This document shows positions 62,588 to 64,000 of a stretch of DNA of 64,000 nucleotides, piece by piece; position 1 is the stretch's first letter, and each line of letters opens with the position of its first letter. The notes below the pieces were generated by a model. It saw nothing but the letters and a program-made list of their open reading frames with translations. It was not told the DNA's origin and ran no database searches. Origin of the DNA: Actinomucor elegans (taxonomy: Eukaryota > Mucoromycota > Mucoromycetes > Mucorales > Mucoraceae); the NCBI GenBank assembly GCA_026027325.1, contig JAMSLZ010000012.1:124001-188000 (forward strand), read 5' to 3'. Position numbers and translations under genes: made by a program.

Positions 62588-62952
62588 TGTTGTAAACATG
62601 ACTTGTTCAGTGTCCGTCACCAATCAGGTCAATGTTCGACAATGCTTATACTCAGCTTGTGCTTTGACAGCTTTGTAACGTCGGTTAAGAGATATATATG
62701 GAAATCAATGCTTAGTGCAACTAACCTTCATAAACTATCTATCACCGAATATAAAGTCGTACTAGAATGGATTACTATAAATCCTTGTTAACTCCATGAG
62801 CGCAGTCTTTGACTAACTCAATCGTCTATAATATCAAGTTAAATCCGAACTTCAATTTTGTATAAATAGCTCATCATTTTAATGCTTTAATAAATGAATT
62901 CGTTTTATCAGTCTGGTTATTTTTTACAGTCTTTATTATATTCGATATAACA
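62588..62952 (+). repeat. LTR2 copy without TSD
   Basis: Complete LTR2 (TGTTGTAAACATG to TCGATATAACA), inverted relative to the copy at 55117. Flanks GTATT and CTTTT differ and LTR5 does not resume after it. Confidence 0.87.
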
Positions 62953-64000
62953 CTTTTTATTTTTTGTGAACGAAATTTTTATTTTTTTGTGAACGAATAA
63001 TTTCTGAAAATAGTGTAGAGATCTTGGTCTTTTCTTTTACATTAATAAATAAACCGCACGGTCAGCGTGATCGAATTGTTATAGTCCCTTTTGTAGTAGA
63101 AATCAACATATATATTCCATATAACTCTCACACCCCAACCTTTGCTATTAGGATGGCTGATTCCATTTACTGTATAACACTAGCAGGAGTAGAAAAAATC
63201 TCTCTTTTGTTTTCTGTCTCGTTAATTAAACACGTACCTAACTAATTACGCATCTCAGGAAAAATCTCAGAAATCAAGCTATATTCCATATAACTCTCGT
63301 ATTCAACATTTGAAGCTTCTCACTTAAGGTCAAGGTTGTTGGGCTCTTTGTCTTAGCGATGGAAGCATTAAAGTCTGCAAGAATTTGTTCCATTTTCTTT
63401 CTCGTGATTTACGATTTCCACCATTTTAGCTTCGTTTTTAGCCTTAGTGTTCATTAGTTCAAGTGTATTGCTGTATTTTGCCATGTTTTTCATTTTAAAT
63501 GTGTAGCATCTACGATCCAGGTCAATATTGACGCGATGTTTTTCAGGAACTGAAATGATATCGCTGTTGATATTAATTTTTATGTTGATTTTAGTGTTAG
63601 AATTAGTTTCTGACTGAATTCATTAAAAAAGAATTTTTCCTGAGATGTTTGTAATTAGTTAGGTATGTACTCAAGTAATAAGATAGAAAACAACAAAGAG
63701 CTTTATTCTACTTCCAACCCTCTGTTATTAGTAGGTTGTATCGTAGTTTCATAGAGTAATTATATAAATAGTCACGATACTCAAATGACCTATTTTAGTT
63801 CACTTTTATTACTACTCTATGTAAAAAGGCTATATCCACCACAACACAGCTCGTGTTTTTCTGGAAAAATGGACCAAAGTAGCTGTTTTCAATATGAGGC
63901 AACCACGGAGCAGGCAAGTGGCTATATAAGTAGATAACTACTGCAAATCGAATACGTTTTCAAACTAAGGTTCGCTGCAGTTTCATTTGGAATCGTCAAT
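62953..64000. other. right-end non-coding region with degenerate repeats
   Basis: No gene is supported. A copy of the 19955-20110 repeat occurs at about 63180-63262, and a diverged inverted copy at about 63640-63790. A short piece around 63145-63177 resembles the GATGGCTGATTCCATTTACT block of LTR1. The two inverted blocks could be ends of a decayed element. Confidence 0.45.

Overview
The window looks like fungal nuclear DNA, most likely from an early-diverging (Mucoromycota-type) fungus. The genes have short GT-AG introns of about 40-60 bp, the DNA is AT-rich, and the repeats are chromodomain Ty3/gypsy elements, Tc1/mariner elements and DIRS-like tyrosine recombinases. I cannot name the species.

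Positions 1-16.1 kb are a host gene block. It holds a protein-kinase-fold gene with a degenerate catalytic loop (1506-3109), a DED1-like DEAD-box RNA helicase (6010-7859), a D-aminoacyl-tRNA deacylase convergent with it (7907-8631, minus), a BRE1-type RING E3 ligase for histone H2B (9611-12672), an agmatinase-like ureohydrolase with a signal peptide (13236-14501), and a small secreted proline-rich protein (15698-16137). I rebuilt the exons by hand from reading frame, GT/AG borders and family motifs; each total is a whole number of codons.

Positions 16.1-64 kb are a dense nest of mobile elements with almost no host coding sequence. I could order many insertions from target-site duplications (TSDs). 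Stack 1 (20672-31602): a Tc1/mariner element (Tc1-B) was hit by two solo LTRs (LTR3, LTR4) and by Gypsy-1a. Gypsy-1a was then hit in gag by a DDE transposon with a C-terminal chromodomain (element C). Stack 2 (about 31605-45521): a tyrosine-recombinase ORF was hit by Gypsy-2. Gypsy-2 was then hit in reverse transcriptase by a tandem pair of long-TIR elements, A (chromodomain DDE transposase) and B (Merlin/IS1595-like transposase, internally duplicated). Stack 3 (46202-54466): an LTR2 copy was hit by LTR1 and abuts a second Tc1-B copy. That copy was hit by Tc1-A and Tc1-C, and Tc1-A was hit by element D, a third chromodomain DDE transposon flanked by 231-bp direct repeats. A full-length Gypsy-1b with an uninterrupted 1745-codon gag-pol lies at 56339-61576, inverted relative to Gypsy-1a.

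The most interesting signal is a family of very AT-rich DNA transposons (A, C, D). They pair a PIF/Harbinger-like DDE core (spacing D-76-D-57/58-E) with a C-terminal chromodomain. All three sit inside other mobile elements, and both gypsy families here also carry chromodomains. This suggests, as inference, that a chromatin reader acquired by both retrotransposons and DNA transposons steers insertion into existing repeat islands. The architectures of A+B (two elements sharing one 3-bp TSD) and D (composite-like direct repeats) are unusual in their own right.
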